Shown: piece by piece, positions 56,864 to 64,000 of the stretch | How positions within the stretch are numbered: the first letter of the stretch is position 1 | Layout of the letters: the number at the start of each line of letters is the position of its first letter | Assembly (NCBI GenBank): GCA_030065205.1 | Contig: JASJDN010000015.1 | Coordinates: 1-64,000 of the forward strand | Direction: 5' to 3' | Source: Crocosphaera sp. | Lineage (GTDB): Bacteria; Cyanobacteriota; Cyanobacteriia; Cyanobacteriales; Microcystaceae | Length of the DNA: 64,000 nt | Program-made: the position numbers and the translations under genes | The notes under the pieces: model-generated | The model's database searches: none | What the model saw: only the letters and a program-made list of their open reading frames with translations | Told to the model about the DNA's origin: nothing

Positions 56864-57787
56864 ATGATGACCCGAGGGATTTATATTACCGCTAATGATA
56901 AAGTAATTGAACAAGCGATCGCTTTATTAAAAAGTATTCGCTTTTATGATAAAAACACCCCTATTGTTCTCATTCCTTATGATGATAATTATCAGGTCAT
57001 TGCTAAAAAACTAAATCAAGATTTTGGCGTAACAGTTTATCCCGATTTAGATTTTATTGAAAGATTATCAATTAAATTACAAAGTATCTTTGGAGAAGAC
57101 TTTTTTGCCCGTCCCAACCAATTTCGTAAACAAGCTTGTTGGTTCGGAGAATTTGATGAATTTCTCTATATTGATACTGATATTGTTGTGTTTAAAAAAA
57201 TAGTTGACGATTTAAACTATTTTACTGATTATGATTTTATTTGTTATGATTATCAACATAAAGCAGGAATTCGTAACGTTTTTTCTCAAAAAGTAATCGA
57301 TGATAACGTATTTACTGAAGCTGAACTAAAAGATATGTTTAATGGTGGATTTTGGGCATCAAAAAAAGGATTGATGTCCGAAGAAAAAATCTATCAAATC
57401 TTTGAAGAATGTGCAGAAAATATTGATTATTTTGATTTTACTTACAAAACCTCCGATCAACCCATCATTAATTATATGATTTTAAAAAATGTTGAAAAAA
57501 GGTTTAATTTAGCCCATGAACCCGAGAAAAACCCTGGAAATTGGGCAGGAACAGATCATTTTAAACAAGAAGGTTATCAACTCATTGATCCCAGTAACAA
57601 TCAACCCCTTCACTATTTACATTGGGCTGGAATTAAAATTCAACCAGGTTGTCCCTATTGGGATATTTGGAAACACTATCGTTATCTGGGAGAAACCCCA
57701 CCAGACGATGCAGAATTAACTAAAACAGAAACAGGAATCAAAACACAAATATGGCAACAAGTCAAGAAGATTTTAAAGCGAAAATAA
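56864..57787 (+). CDS. Npun_R2821/R2823-type glycosyltransferase-like protein, copy 2
   Basis: The 307-aa protein parallels the previous gene: RGIYITANDKVIEQAIALLK, EFLYIDTDIVVFKKI (DxD), GGFWASKKGLMSEEK, SDQPIINYMILKN and HYLHWAGIKI. The two are tandem paralogues that have diverged strongly, suggesting distinct acceptor or donor use. Cytoplasmic by lack of helices. Confidence 0.7.
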   Translation: MMTRGIYITANDKVIEQAIALLKSIRFYDKNTPIVLIPYDDNYQVIAKKLNQDFGVTVYPDLDFIERLSIKLQSIFGEDFFARPNQFRKQACWFGEFDEFLYIDTDIVVFKKIVDDLNYFTDYDFICYDYQHKAGIRNVFSQKVIDDNVFTEAELKDMFNGGFWASKKGLMSEEKIYQIFEECAENIDYFDFTYKTSDQPIINYMILKNVEKRFNLAHEPEKNPGNWAGTDHFKQEGYQLIDPSNNQPLHYLHWAGIKIQPGCPYWDIWKHYRYLGETPPDDAELTKTETGIKTQIWQQVKKILKRK

Positions 57788-57836
57788 TCTATAATTGTAA
57801 GTAATAATAACTTTTGTTGTAACAGATTATTAAACC

Positions 57837-59345
57837 ATGGCCAGAGACTTACGGGGATTTATTAAACAACTGGAAGAACGAGGACAACTGCGACGAATCA
57901 CTAGCTTAGTTGATCCCGATTTAGAAATAGCAGAAATCTCTAATCGGATGTTGCAAGCAGGGGGGCCAGGATTAGTATTTGAAAATGTCAAAGGGGCTAA
58001 ATTTCCCGTGGCCATTAACTTAATGGGAACCGTTGAAAGAATCTGTTGGGCCATGAACATGGAAGAACCCCAAGAGTTAGAAACCTTGGGGGAAAAATTA
58101 GCCATGCTACAACAACCCAAACCTCCCAAAAAAGTCTCTCAAGCCATCGATTTTGGTAAAGTTTTATTTGATGTAGTTAAAGCCAAACCGGGAAAAAGTT
58201 TCCTTCCTCCCTGTCAACAAGTGGTGATTGAAGGAGACGATCTCGATCTCAATACTTTACCCCTTATTCGTCCCTATCCCAAAGATGCAGGAAAAATTAT
58301 TACCCTAGGACTGGTAATAACCAAAGACTGCGAAACTGGAACCCCTAACGTGGGAGTATATCGCCTCCAGTTGCAATCAAAAAACACCATGAGTGTTCAC
58401 TGGTTATCCGTCAGAGGTGGGGCCAGACATCTGAGAAAAGCAGCCGAAAACGGCAAAAAATTAGAAATTGCGATCGCGTTAGGGGTTGATCCCTTAATTA
58501 TTATGGCAGCAGCCACCCCCATTCCCGTAGACCTCTCAGAATGGTTGTTTGCAGGGTTATACGGCGGTTCAGGGGTTTCCTTAACCAAATGCAAAACCCT
58601 TGATTTAGACGTACCTGCCGACGCAGAATTTATTCTCGAAGGAACCATTACCCCCGGAGAAGTCCTCCCCGACGGACCCTTTGGGGATCACATGGGCTAT
58701 TATGGCGGTGTGGAAGACTCTCCCTTGATCCGCTTCCATTGTATGACCCATCGTAACGATCCTATCTATTTAACCACCTTTAGCGGTCGTCCTCCCAAAG
58801 AAGAAGCCATGATGGCGATCGCCTTAAATCGTATCTATACCCCCATTTTAAGGCAGCAAGTCTCAGAAATTACGGACTTTTTCCTACCGATGGAAGCCTT
58901 AAGTTACAAAGCTGCCATTATCTCCATCGATAAAGCCTATCCGGGTCAAGCGAAACGGGCAGCCTTAGCTTTTTGGAGTGCCTTACCTCAATTTACTTAT
59001 ACCAAATTTGTCATCGTAGTGGATAAAGATATTAATATTCGGGACCCTAGACAAGTGGTTTGGGCCATTAGTTCTAAAGTTGACCCCTCTAGAGACGTTT
59101 TCATCTTACCGGAAACCCCCTTTGATACCCTTGACTTTGCCAGCGAAAAAATTGGCTTAGGGGGAAGAATGGGAATAGATGCAACCACCAAAATGTATCC
59201 CGAAACCGATCACGACTGGGGGGAACCCTTAGAGTCTGATCCCAATGTTGCCGCGATGGTTGATCGTCGTTGGGTTGAATATGGGTTAGGGGATATTGTT
59301 TTAACCGAAGTCAATGCTAATTTATTTGGTTATGACATTTCTTAA
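57837..59345 (+). CDS. ubiD: UbiD family decarboxylase
   Basis: The 502-aa protein matches UbiD along its full length: DLRGFIKQLEERGQLRRIT, GPGLVFENVKGAKFPVAINL, DGPFGDHMGYYGGVED, and the C-terminal GLGGRMGIDATTKMYPET. UbiD enzymes use prenylated FMN to decarboxylate aromatic or acrylic acids; in cyanobacteria a homologue acts in plastoquinone synthesis on prenyl-hydroxybenzoate. The prenyltransferase UbiX is not in the window. It is 49 bp beyond the glycosyltransferase operon but functionally separate. Confidence 0.93.
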   Translation: MARDLRGFIKQLEERGQLRRITSLVDPDLEIAEISNRMLQAGGPGLVFENVKGAKFPVAINLMGTVERICWAMNMEEPQELETLGEKLAMLQQPKPPKKVSQAIDFGKVLFDVVKAKPGKSFLPPCQQVVIEGDDLDLNTLPLIRPYPKDAGKIITLGLVITKDCETGTPNVGVYRLQLQSKNTMSVHWLSVRGGARHLRKAAENGKKLEIAIALGVDPLIIMAAATPIPVDLSEWLFAGLYGGSGVSLTKCKTLDLDVPADAEFILEGTITPGEVLPDGPFGDHMGYYGGVEDSPLIRFHCMTHRNDPIYLTTFSGRPPKEEAMMAIALNRIYTPILRQQVSEITDFFLPMEALSYKAAIISIDKAYPGQAKRAALAFWSALPQFTYTKFVIVVDKDINIRDPRQVVWAISSKVDPSRDVFILPETPFDTLDFASEKIGLGGRMGIDATTKMYPETDHDWGEPLESDPNVAAMVDRRWVEYGLGDIVLTEVNANLFGYDIS

Positions 59346-59543
59346 CTCACATTTGGCACCTTTGTAGGAGTCAGGAGGTTAGAATATTTTGATTAAATTC
59401 TAAGAAATATCAATTTTTGTATATTATTTAGACTTTACTTTTAAGAAATATTGGAATTTATTACAAAAATTCTAGATTAGTTGAAAAATTTGAGTAGTTT
59501 ATCTAGGATTCTCAAAAATATCTATTTTCTTGGAGGAGTATGT

Positions 59544-60284
59544 ATGAATAAACTCAACTTCTTACCCAAATTGGCGATCGCGAGTCTAGTAGCTACAAGT
59601 TTTTCTATTTTTGGAGAAAGTGTTTCTGCCCAACTTTCTATTACGCCCCCACCTGATCTAACCCTAGATGGAATAGAAATAGATTTTGGGATTTTTCAGC
59701 TAGAAGAGGTTACTGGATTTGATGTAGTTGGTAATCCAACAGATCTAACTTCTTTACTTGAGAATAATCCAAAATTTGCTGAAATTGGGGGAACAGAGAC
59801 AACAGTTTTTTTAGATACTATTCCAACTGATCTGGTATCATTAAATCTTGTTGGTTTTTTTGATGCCACTGATCCTGATCTACCTCCAGCTAACTTTGAT
59901 ATCACACTGAATAATTTACCGGGTGATGGTTCAACAGGCGACTTCACCTACTTTTTGCCAGTAACTACTGGTCCTCTCCAAGTGCGTCAAATAACTGACT
60001 TAGGAGATAGTTCTTCACTTGATGATAATCTTAATACTTTTGTAAGTGTTTCTGGACCTGTTATTGGAAGTGCCAGAGGAAATTTTTGTGGTGGCCAGGC
60101 TGTAACCAGTACAGTCTCATTTCATGGAGGTGGAGGGGGAAGTGTTCCTGCGCCATGTCAACCTGTACCTGAACATACTTCTTCCTTAAGTCTTATATTT
60201 CTAGCTATTTTAGGTGGGGGAGTTGGACTTAAAAAGAAAATTACAGATAAATCGGATGTATCCTCTATAAAATGCAATCAATGA
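59544..60284 (+). CDS. secreted protein with PEP-CTERM-like C-terminus
   Basis: The start is the ATG at 59544 after GGAGGAG; an overlapping ATG at 59540 is out of frame and stops at once. The 246-aa protein has a signal peptide (LPKLAIASLVATSFSIFGES VSA), a Ser/Thr/Asp-rich body without clear family and a tail PVPEHTSSLSLIFLAILGGG then VGLKKK. This is the tripartite PEP-CTERM sorting layout (short motif, helix, basic end), but with PEH in place of PEP. Such proteins are handled by exosortases and often belong to the extracellular matrix. Confidence 0.65.
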   Translation: MNKLNFLPKLAIASLVATSFSIFGESVSAQLSITPPPDLTLDGIEIDFGIFQLEEVTGFDVVGNPTDLTSLLENNPKFAEIGGTETTVFLDTIPTDLVSLNLVGFFDATDPDLPPANFDITLNNLPGDGSTGDFTYFLPVTTGPLQVRQITDLGDSSSLDDNLNTFVSVSGPVIGSARGNFCGGQAVTSTVSFHGGGGGSVPAPCQPVPEHTSSLSLIFLAILGGGVGLKKKITDKSDVSSIKCNQ

Positions 60285-60312
60285 AATGAATACCTAAAAT
60301 AATGGGGGTGTA

Positions 60313-60354
60313 GGGTAGGCAAAGGAAACACTTATGTCAAACTTTGCCTACCCA
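60313..60354. repeat. inverted repeat between convergent genes
   Basis: GGGTAGGCAAAG and CTTTGCCTACCC form a perfect 12-bp stem around a loop of about 17 bases. It lies between the convergent PEP-CTERM-like gene and rpmA and may serve both as terminator. Confidence 0.7.
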
Positions 60355-60364
60355 TCAAGTAAAG

Positions 60365-60628
60365 TTATTCAGCAGCGACCGGGTAAACGCTGACCTTTCT
60401 ACGACTTTTGGTTTTATACTCAAAAGTCACAATCCCATCAATTAAAGCAAAGAGGGTATCATCATTCCCCCGTCCCACGTTGTTTCCAGGGTGAACCCTT
60501 GTTCCCCGTTGACGAATGAGAATATTGCCAGCTTTAACCACTTGACCACCGTAGCGTTTAACGCCGAGTCGCTGGGCCCGCGAGTCTCTACCGTTTCTTG
60601 TACTTCCTGTTCCTTTCTTGTGAGCCAT
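60365..60628 (-). CDS. rpmA: 50S ribosomal protein L27
   Basis: The 87-aa protein is complete: [34 protein letters not shown], and the conserved [17 protein letters not shown]. It lies near the peptidyl-transferase centre. The N-terminus starts directly with the mature sequence, with no cleavable extension. It is downstream of rplU by 39 bp on the same strand, the widespread rplU-rpmA operon. Confidence 0.97.
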   Translation of the reverse strand: MAHKKGTGSTRNGRDSRAQRLGVKRYGGQVVKAGNILIRQRGTRVHPGNNVGRGNDDTLFALIDGIVTFEYKTKSRRKVSVYPVAAE

Positions 60629-60667
60629 AATTGTTGTTCCTGCTTATAATCTGAGTCTATTGTAGGA

Positions 60668-61024
60668 TTATTCTGTGGTGTCTGAGGTGGTATCTGCAAT
60701 GACAGACCCATTAACACTAATGGAATTAATCATTAAACGACTTAATTCTTGACGATGACCCCGTTTTTTGCGAGTTTTCTTTTTGGGACGCATTTTATAA
60801 ACAATGACCTTGCGGCCTCGCCGTTCTTCCATAACCGTACCTTCTACGGTAGCCCCTTCAATAAAAGGCTGTCCAATGGTTATCTCCTCGTCATTGTTAA
60901 TCAATAAAACCTTATCAATCACATAAGATCCATCTTCGTTGGCAGCGAGACGATTAATATCATAAAAACGGCCAGGTTCAACCCGAAGTTGAGTGCCTCC
61001 AGCCTCAATAATGGCGTAGCTCAT
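60668..61024 (-). CDS. rplU: 50S ribosomal protein L21
   Basis: From the ATG at 61024 the product is 118 aa: MSYAIIEAGGTQLRVEPGRF, then YDINRL, a central GQPFIEGATVEGTVMEER and the RNA-binding KMRPKKKTRKKRGHRQ. An in-frame upstream start at 61063 would add 13 residues not seen in the family. It binds 23S rRNA. Operon partner of rpmA. Confidence 0.95.
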   Translation of the reverse strand: MSYAIIEAGGTQLRVEPGRFYDINRLAANEDGSYVIDKVLLINNDEEITIGQPFIEGATVEGTVMEERRGRKVIVYKMRPKKKTRKKRGHRQELSRLMINSISVNGSVIADTTSDTTE

Positions 61025-61199
61025 AATTTTGTCCTTGTTGTTGTTGCCGTACAGGTAGCCCAAAGTTTAAACTTGTGAGAGTGATGCTTTGTGCTTTTAG
61101 CGATGTCATAACCTGATCCGAGCATCGAATCAGACACACAATCTAAGATTATAAAATATTATAACTATCTACGTCAAATTTAAGCTTGACATACTCTTG

Positions 61200-61562
61200 T
61201 ACCAAAGTTATGCTCAAAGTACAGCACCTTGATAACTTGTACCTACTGATTAGAGGGTTCTGTTCTGGGTCACACAGCCATGTTTTCGGCAAAAACCACG
61301 CCATCTACAAAGACAACCGTTGTACAGGAGAACAGGTAAAAATCAGTCCTGAATAAGTAGTGAACAGCAATCAGTCTTAGGAACTAGGACTGCTGCCTAG
61401 GTCGGGAAGGTAAGACTCGCTATTGTTCGCAATGGAAAGCACGTTCGGAGTGAAGTGGGAAGCCCCGAAGACGAATAAAACCGTCCTGGGTACTATAGTT
61501 GGACTTCTCGGTTTCGGCTTGGAAGCCCCAACTATAGCGTAGCTTAGTTGGGGTAGTTCACG
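61200..61562 (+). ncRNA. candidate omegaRNA-like remnant of an IS200/IS605-type right end
   Basis: No supported gene lies here. The end has CCCCAACTA (61526-61534) pairing perfectly with TAGTTGGGG (61545-61553), followed by TAGTTCACG; an upstream ATAGTTGG (about 61494-61501) can also pair with CCAACTAT, giving alternative or pseudoknotted pairing as in TnpB guide scaffolds. The sequence from 61260 has the broken-frame look of a tnpB tail. Its outer end touches the stop codon of the next minus-strand gene. Tentative. Confidence 0.3.
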
Positions 61563-62616
61563 TTTCATCCCCAAAATCAATAAAGACCATTCCTGTTTTC
61601 TTGTCTGTTAACCATTTCTTGTATTTTTCGTAAATTTCCACCCCTGGAATGGCTTCTTTAAATTCTTTAGGTTGTTTATATTCAGTGGGGGGATGTTCGT
61701 GACGAATCCCAATGACCGCTTGGTAAGGTTTATACCATTTTTTCATCACCTTGATTAAGTCATCAAACTTCATATGAGAAATGCCATGTCGATTAGATAA
61801 AGCAATAAACTGAATCATTAATCCGTAGGTTTCTGGGGTACTTTGTCGTTCGGACAGCCCAATAATGTCCCGTAATTTTTCAAAGACACCATAATTTACC
61901 CTAACCAATGATACTAACCCTTTGAAGTCCAATAAATCCCGTTTCCCTAAACTTTGAATCATCTCAGAGATGACCCGCAAAATAGAATAGTCAGCCAGTT
62001 GATAGGCTTTAAACAGGGACAGTAATTTTAATCCTAATTCACTATCCGATAATTGATCGAGATATTTAGCATAGTTTTGTAGGGCTGTTCTTCCTTCTTC
62101 TGTTTTAATTTGGGGGAGAACATCAGCTAATCTCATGTGGACTTGTTCACGGAAGGCTGCTTTATCCTCGTGGTCTGATAATAAACTTTCGACAAACTTA
62201 TAGAACTCTTGCTGTTTGGTTCCACGATAGCGTAATTCAGCTTGGTCAATGGAGATAAAACAATCTTTCGCATCAATGGCCACTTTTAGCAGTTGTAAAC
62301 TCTCGTATAAACCCTGATACTCATTAATTCCTTTACGCAGTAAATACTGCATCTTCACAAAGACTAAGAACTCTTCTTGTCCAAATTTCTCATTATCAAT
62401 GGCTTGAGCCGTTTTAGCAAAGACCTTGAGATCAGTCATCTCCCGATTATGCAAAAATAGCGCACTTTCGGAGACTTCTTCTTTACTCAACTTTCCCAGC
62501 AAGTCCTCAACAATACTATCTTCACCCACCACGGGACGATTCCACCAAGGAACGTCCTTATCCTTATGGGAGTCTGGAGAAAGAGAGGTCATTGGAGTAT
62601 CAGTCTTTTTGTTCAT
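61558..62616 (-). CDS. conserved cyanobacterial hypothetical protein
   Basis: The 352-aa protein is soluble and mostly alpha-helical, with segments SLSPDSHKDKDVPWWNRPVV, MQYLLRKGINEYQGLYESL, and LGKRDLLDFKGLVSLVRV. The C-terminal KWLTDKKTGMVFIDFGDET is compact. I see no catalytic motif and do not recognise a characterised family. Its stop codon overlaps the outer edge of the IS-like remnant, so the extreme C-terminus may be rebuilt by the insertion. Confidence 0.6.
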   Translation of the reverse strand: MNKKTDTPMTSLSPDSHKDKDVPWWNRPVVGEDSIVEDLLGKLSKEEVSESALFLHNREMTDLKVFAKTAQAIDNEKFGQEEFLVFVKMQYLLRKGINEYQGLYESLQLLKVAIDAKDCFISIDQAELRYRGTKQQEFYKFVESLLSDHEDKAAFREQVHMRLADVLPQIKTEEGRTALQNYAKYLDQLSDSELGLKLLSLFKAYQLADYSILRVISEMIQSLGKRDLLDFKGLVSLVRVNYGVFEKLRDIIGLSERQSTPETYGLMIQFIALSNRHGISHMKFDDLIKVMKKWYKPYQAVIGIRHEHPPTEYKQPKEFKEAIPGVEIYEKYKKWLTDKKTGMVFIDFGDET

Positions 62617-63086
62617 CGGGGTTTCTCCTCTGGAGTCACAGATTACGCATCAGTTAGGATTCAATATAAGTAGACTGGATTAGCCATCAAGGCACTTAAT
62701 AGGATGAAAAGGTAGGTTTTCTCAGATTGCACTAATAATATGGCTAGGGTTTAGACTACGATATTATCTTTCCCAAAAATTCCCCTTAAAGTAACATTTC
62801 TTACCCAATCTAAAGATTAAACTTAAGACTGTCTCACTAACAGCAATTATGAACTATAATTTATAGTGATATGATAAATAGTCTGTATCCTGAAACTGAT
62901 TGACGAAATCATACTCAATCTTCTAAGACCTTCCTTGTCGCCTTGGGCGAGAAGGATATTCTTCATGGCAGTTTGTTCGCTTAGGGTGATGATCCTTCTG
63001 GGTCTAACCCCCTAAAATTGGAAACTGTACATTAACAGGAGGCACCGCCAACTATCGGAGATTCAGATATAGGAAAACAAAAGTAC
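62617..63086 (+). promoter_or_regulatory. rps1 upstream region with mutually exclusive hairpins
   Basis: The first about 250 bp serve divergent promoters and show no gene; TATGAT near 62870 could be a -10 box. In the leader, CCTTGTCGCC (62933-62942) pairs with GGCGAGAAGG (62946-62955, one mismatch), but AGAAGGAT (62950-62957) also pairs perfectly with ATCCTTCT (62992-62999). The two helices share bases and cannot coexist. AGGAGG at about 63037-63042 is 45 bases before the ATG and so is not the ribosome site. This arrangement suggests a regulated ribosomal-protein leader. Confidence 0.4.
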
Positions 63087-64000
63087 ATGGTAACTCAGAA
63101 AACAACAACAAAAGACATAGGTTTCACGCACGAAGACTTTGCTGCACTCCTCGACAAATACGACTACCATTTTAGTCCTGGGGATATCGTTCCTGGGACG
63201 GTTTTCAGTATGGAACCGAGAGGGGCTTTAATTGATATTGGCGCAAAAACTGCCGCTTATATTCCCATCCAAGAAATGTCAATTAACCGAGTGGATGACC
63301 CGGATGAGGTTCTCCAGTCCAATGAAACAAGGGAATTTTTCATCCTCACCGATGAAAACGAAGATGGCCAGTTGACCCTATCCATTCGTCGTATTGAGTA
63401 TATGCGAGCTTGGGAGCGAGTCCGTCAACTACAGGCAGAAGATGCCACCGTGCGTTCTAATGTCTTTGCCACCAACCGAGGCGGTGCCTTGGTGAGAATT
63501 GAAGGGTTACGGGGCTTTATTCCTGGATCTCATATTAGTACCCGTGAAGCTAAAGAAGACTTAGTTGGGGAAGAATTACCCTTAAAATTTTTAGAGGTGG
63601 ATGAAGAGCGCAACCGTTTAGTGCTTAGCCACCGTCGTGCGCTGGTAGAACGGAAGATGAACGGCTTAGAAGTGGGTCAAGTTGTCATTGGTTCTGTCCG
63701 AGGTATCAAACCTTACGGGGCATTTATCGATATTGGCGGTGTCAGTGGACTGCTACACATTTCCGAAATTTCTCACGATCATATTGATACCCCTCACAGT
63801 GTGTTTGGGGTCAATGATGAATTGAAGGTGATGATCATCGATCTCGATGCCGAAAGAGGACGTATTTCTCTATCCACGAAACAACTAGAACCCGAAGCGG
63901 GTGATATGTTGAAGAATCGGGATTTAGTCTTCGAGAAAGCTGAAGAAATGGCTGAGAAGTACCGCCAGAAATTGTTAGCTGAAGCAGAAGGCAAAGAAAT
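63087..64000 (+). CDS. rps1: 30S ribosomal protein S1, partial at window end
   Basis: The ATG at 63087 opens a frame that is still open at 64000 (304 codons shown). It contains three S1 RNA-binding repeats: GDIVPGTVFSMEPRGALIDI, SNVFATNRGGALVRIEGLRG, and GQVVIGSVRGIKPYGAFIDI with VSGLLHISEISHDHI. Cyanobacterial S1 has only three or four such repeats and about 330 residues, so only a short tail is missing. S1 helps mRNA bind the 30S subunit. The gene is absent from frame lists that require a stop codon. Confidence 0.95.
   Translation, partial: MVTQKTTTKDIGFTHEDFAALLDKYDYHFSPGDIVPGTVFSMEPRGALIDIGAKTAAYIPIQEMSINRVDDPDEVLQSNETREFFILTDENEDGQLTLSIRRIEYMRAWERVRQLQAEDATVRSNVFATNRGGALVRIEGLRGFIPGSHISTREAKEDLVGEELPLKFLEVDEERNRLVLSHRRALVERKMNGLEVGQVVIGSVRGIKPYGAFIDIGGVSGLLHISEISHDHIDTPHSVFGVNDELKVMIIDLDAERGRISLSTKQLEPEAGDMLKNRDLVFEKAEEMAEKYRQKLLAEAEGKE

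Noticed and set aside
61377-61580. 67-aa minus-strand frame near rplU
   Set aside because: It spans the structured IS-like end and overlaps the 352-aa gene; composition is not protein-like.

Overview
The window is chromosomal DNA from a cyanobacterium, most likely a unicellular Crocosphaera/Cyanothece-type strain. Direct support is the overlapping psbD-psbC pair (photosystem II D2 and CP43), a CIRCE-controlled groES-groEL operon, frequent HIP1 octamers (GCGATCGC), AT-rich coding DNA and many small interspersed palindromic repeats. The genus is an inference.

Layout. 1-5.7 kb: a MarC-family membrane protein, an MscS-type channel, a shortened HdeA-like gene, then a scrapyard made of a porin C-terminus, a frameshifted IS630-type element inserted at TA, an IS5-like transposase remnant itself split by a GC-rich mini-repeat, and the last codons of an unknown gene. 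5.7-12.6 kb: Ser/Thr kinase, a CobA-HemD fusion, two small cyanobacterial proteins, psbD-psbC. 12.9-18.1 kb: a cellulose-type exopolysaccharide cluster (HlyD-like adaptor, a 66-aa membrane peptide, a GT2 synthase with PilZ domain, a GH5 glucanase). 18.2-20.3 kb: groESL. 20.3-21.3 kb: remains of an IS200/IS605-type element (RHH gene plus an omegaRNA-like right end without tnpB) abutting a decapitated REP-associated transposase. 21.3-29.3 kb: small membrane proteins, a G-rich minisatellite, a candidate structured RNA, and a signalling cluster (five-GAF histidine kinase with a DXCF cyanobacteriochrome signature, a receiver protein, a GAF-GGDEF diguanylate cyclase).

29.3-41.3 kb: HTTM-DCC protein and SGNH-like protein (minus strand), GT39-like membrane proteins, cupin, sugar aminotransferase, Uma2 nuclease, a YefM-YoeB type module with a broken toxin, and a sodium:solute symporter. 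41.3-43.9 kb: a second broken toxin-antitoxin module and dxs. 44.5-48.9 kb: an RTX-tailed subtilase with lectin-like repeats overlapping an alginate-lyase-like gene. 49-53.3 kb: a bifunctional GGDEF-EAL sensor coupled to a solute-binding lipoprotein. 53.4-54.8 kb: an intact TnpB element. 54.9-60.3 kb: three glycosyltransferase-like genes, ubiD, and a PEP-CTERM-like protein. 60.3-64 kb: rpmA-rplU, a conserved hypothetical, and rps1 running off the end.

How parts may work together (inference): a PilZ-bearing cellulose synthase, a possibly light-sensing kinase/receiver/diguanylate cyclase set, and a nutrient-linked GGDEF-EAL protein all lie in one window, which suggests c-di-GMP control of a secreted polysaccharide. 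The least explained items are the roughly 170-nt multi-hairpin RNA upstream of the sensor kinase, the orphan TnpB guide-RNA-like ends, and the alternative hairpins in the rps1 leader.
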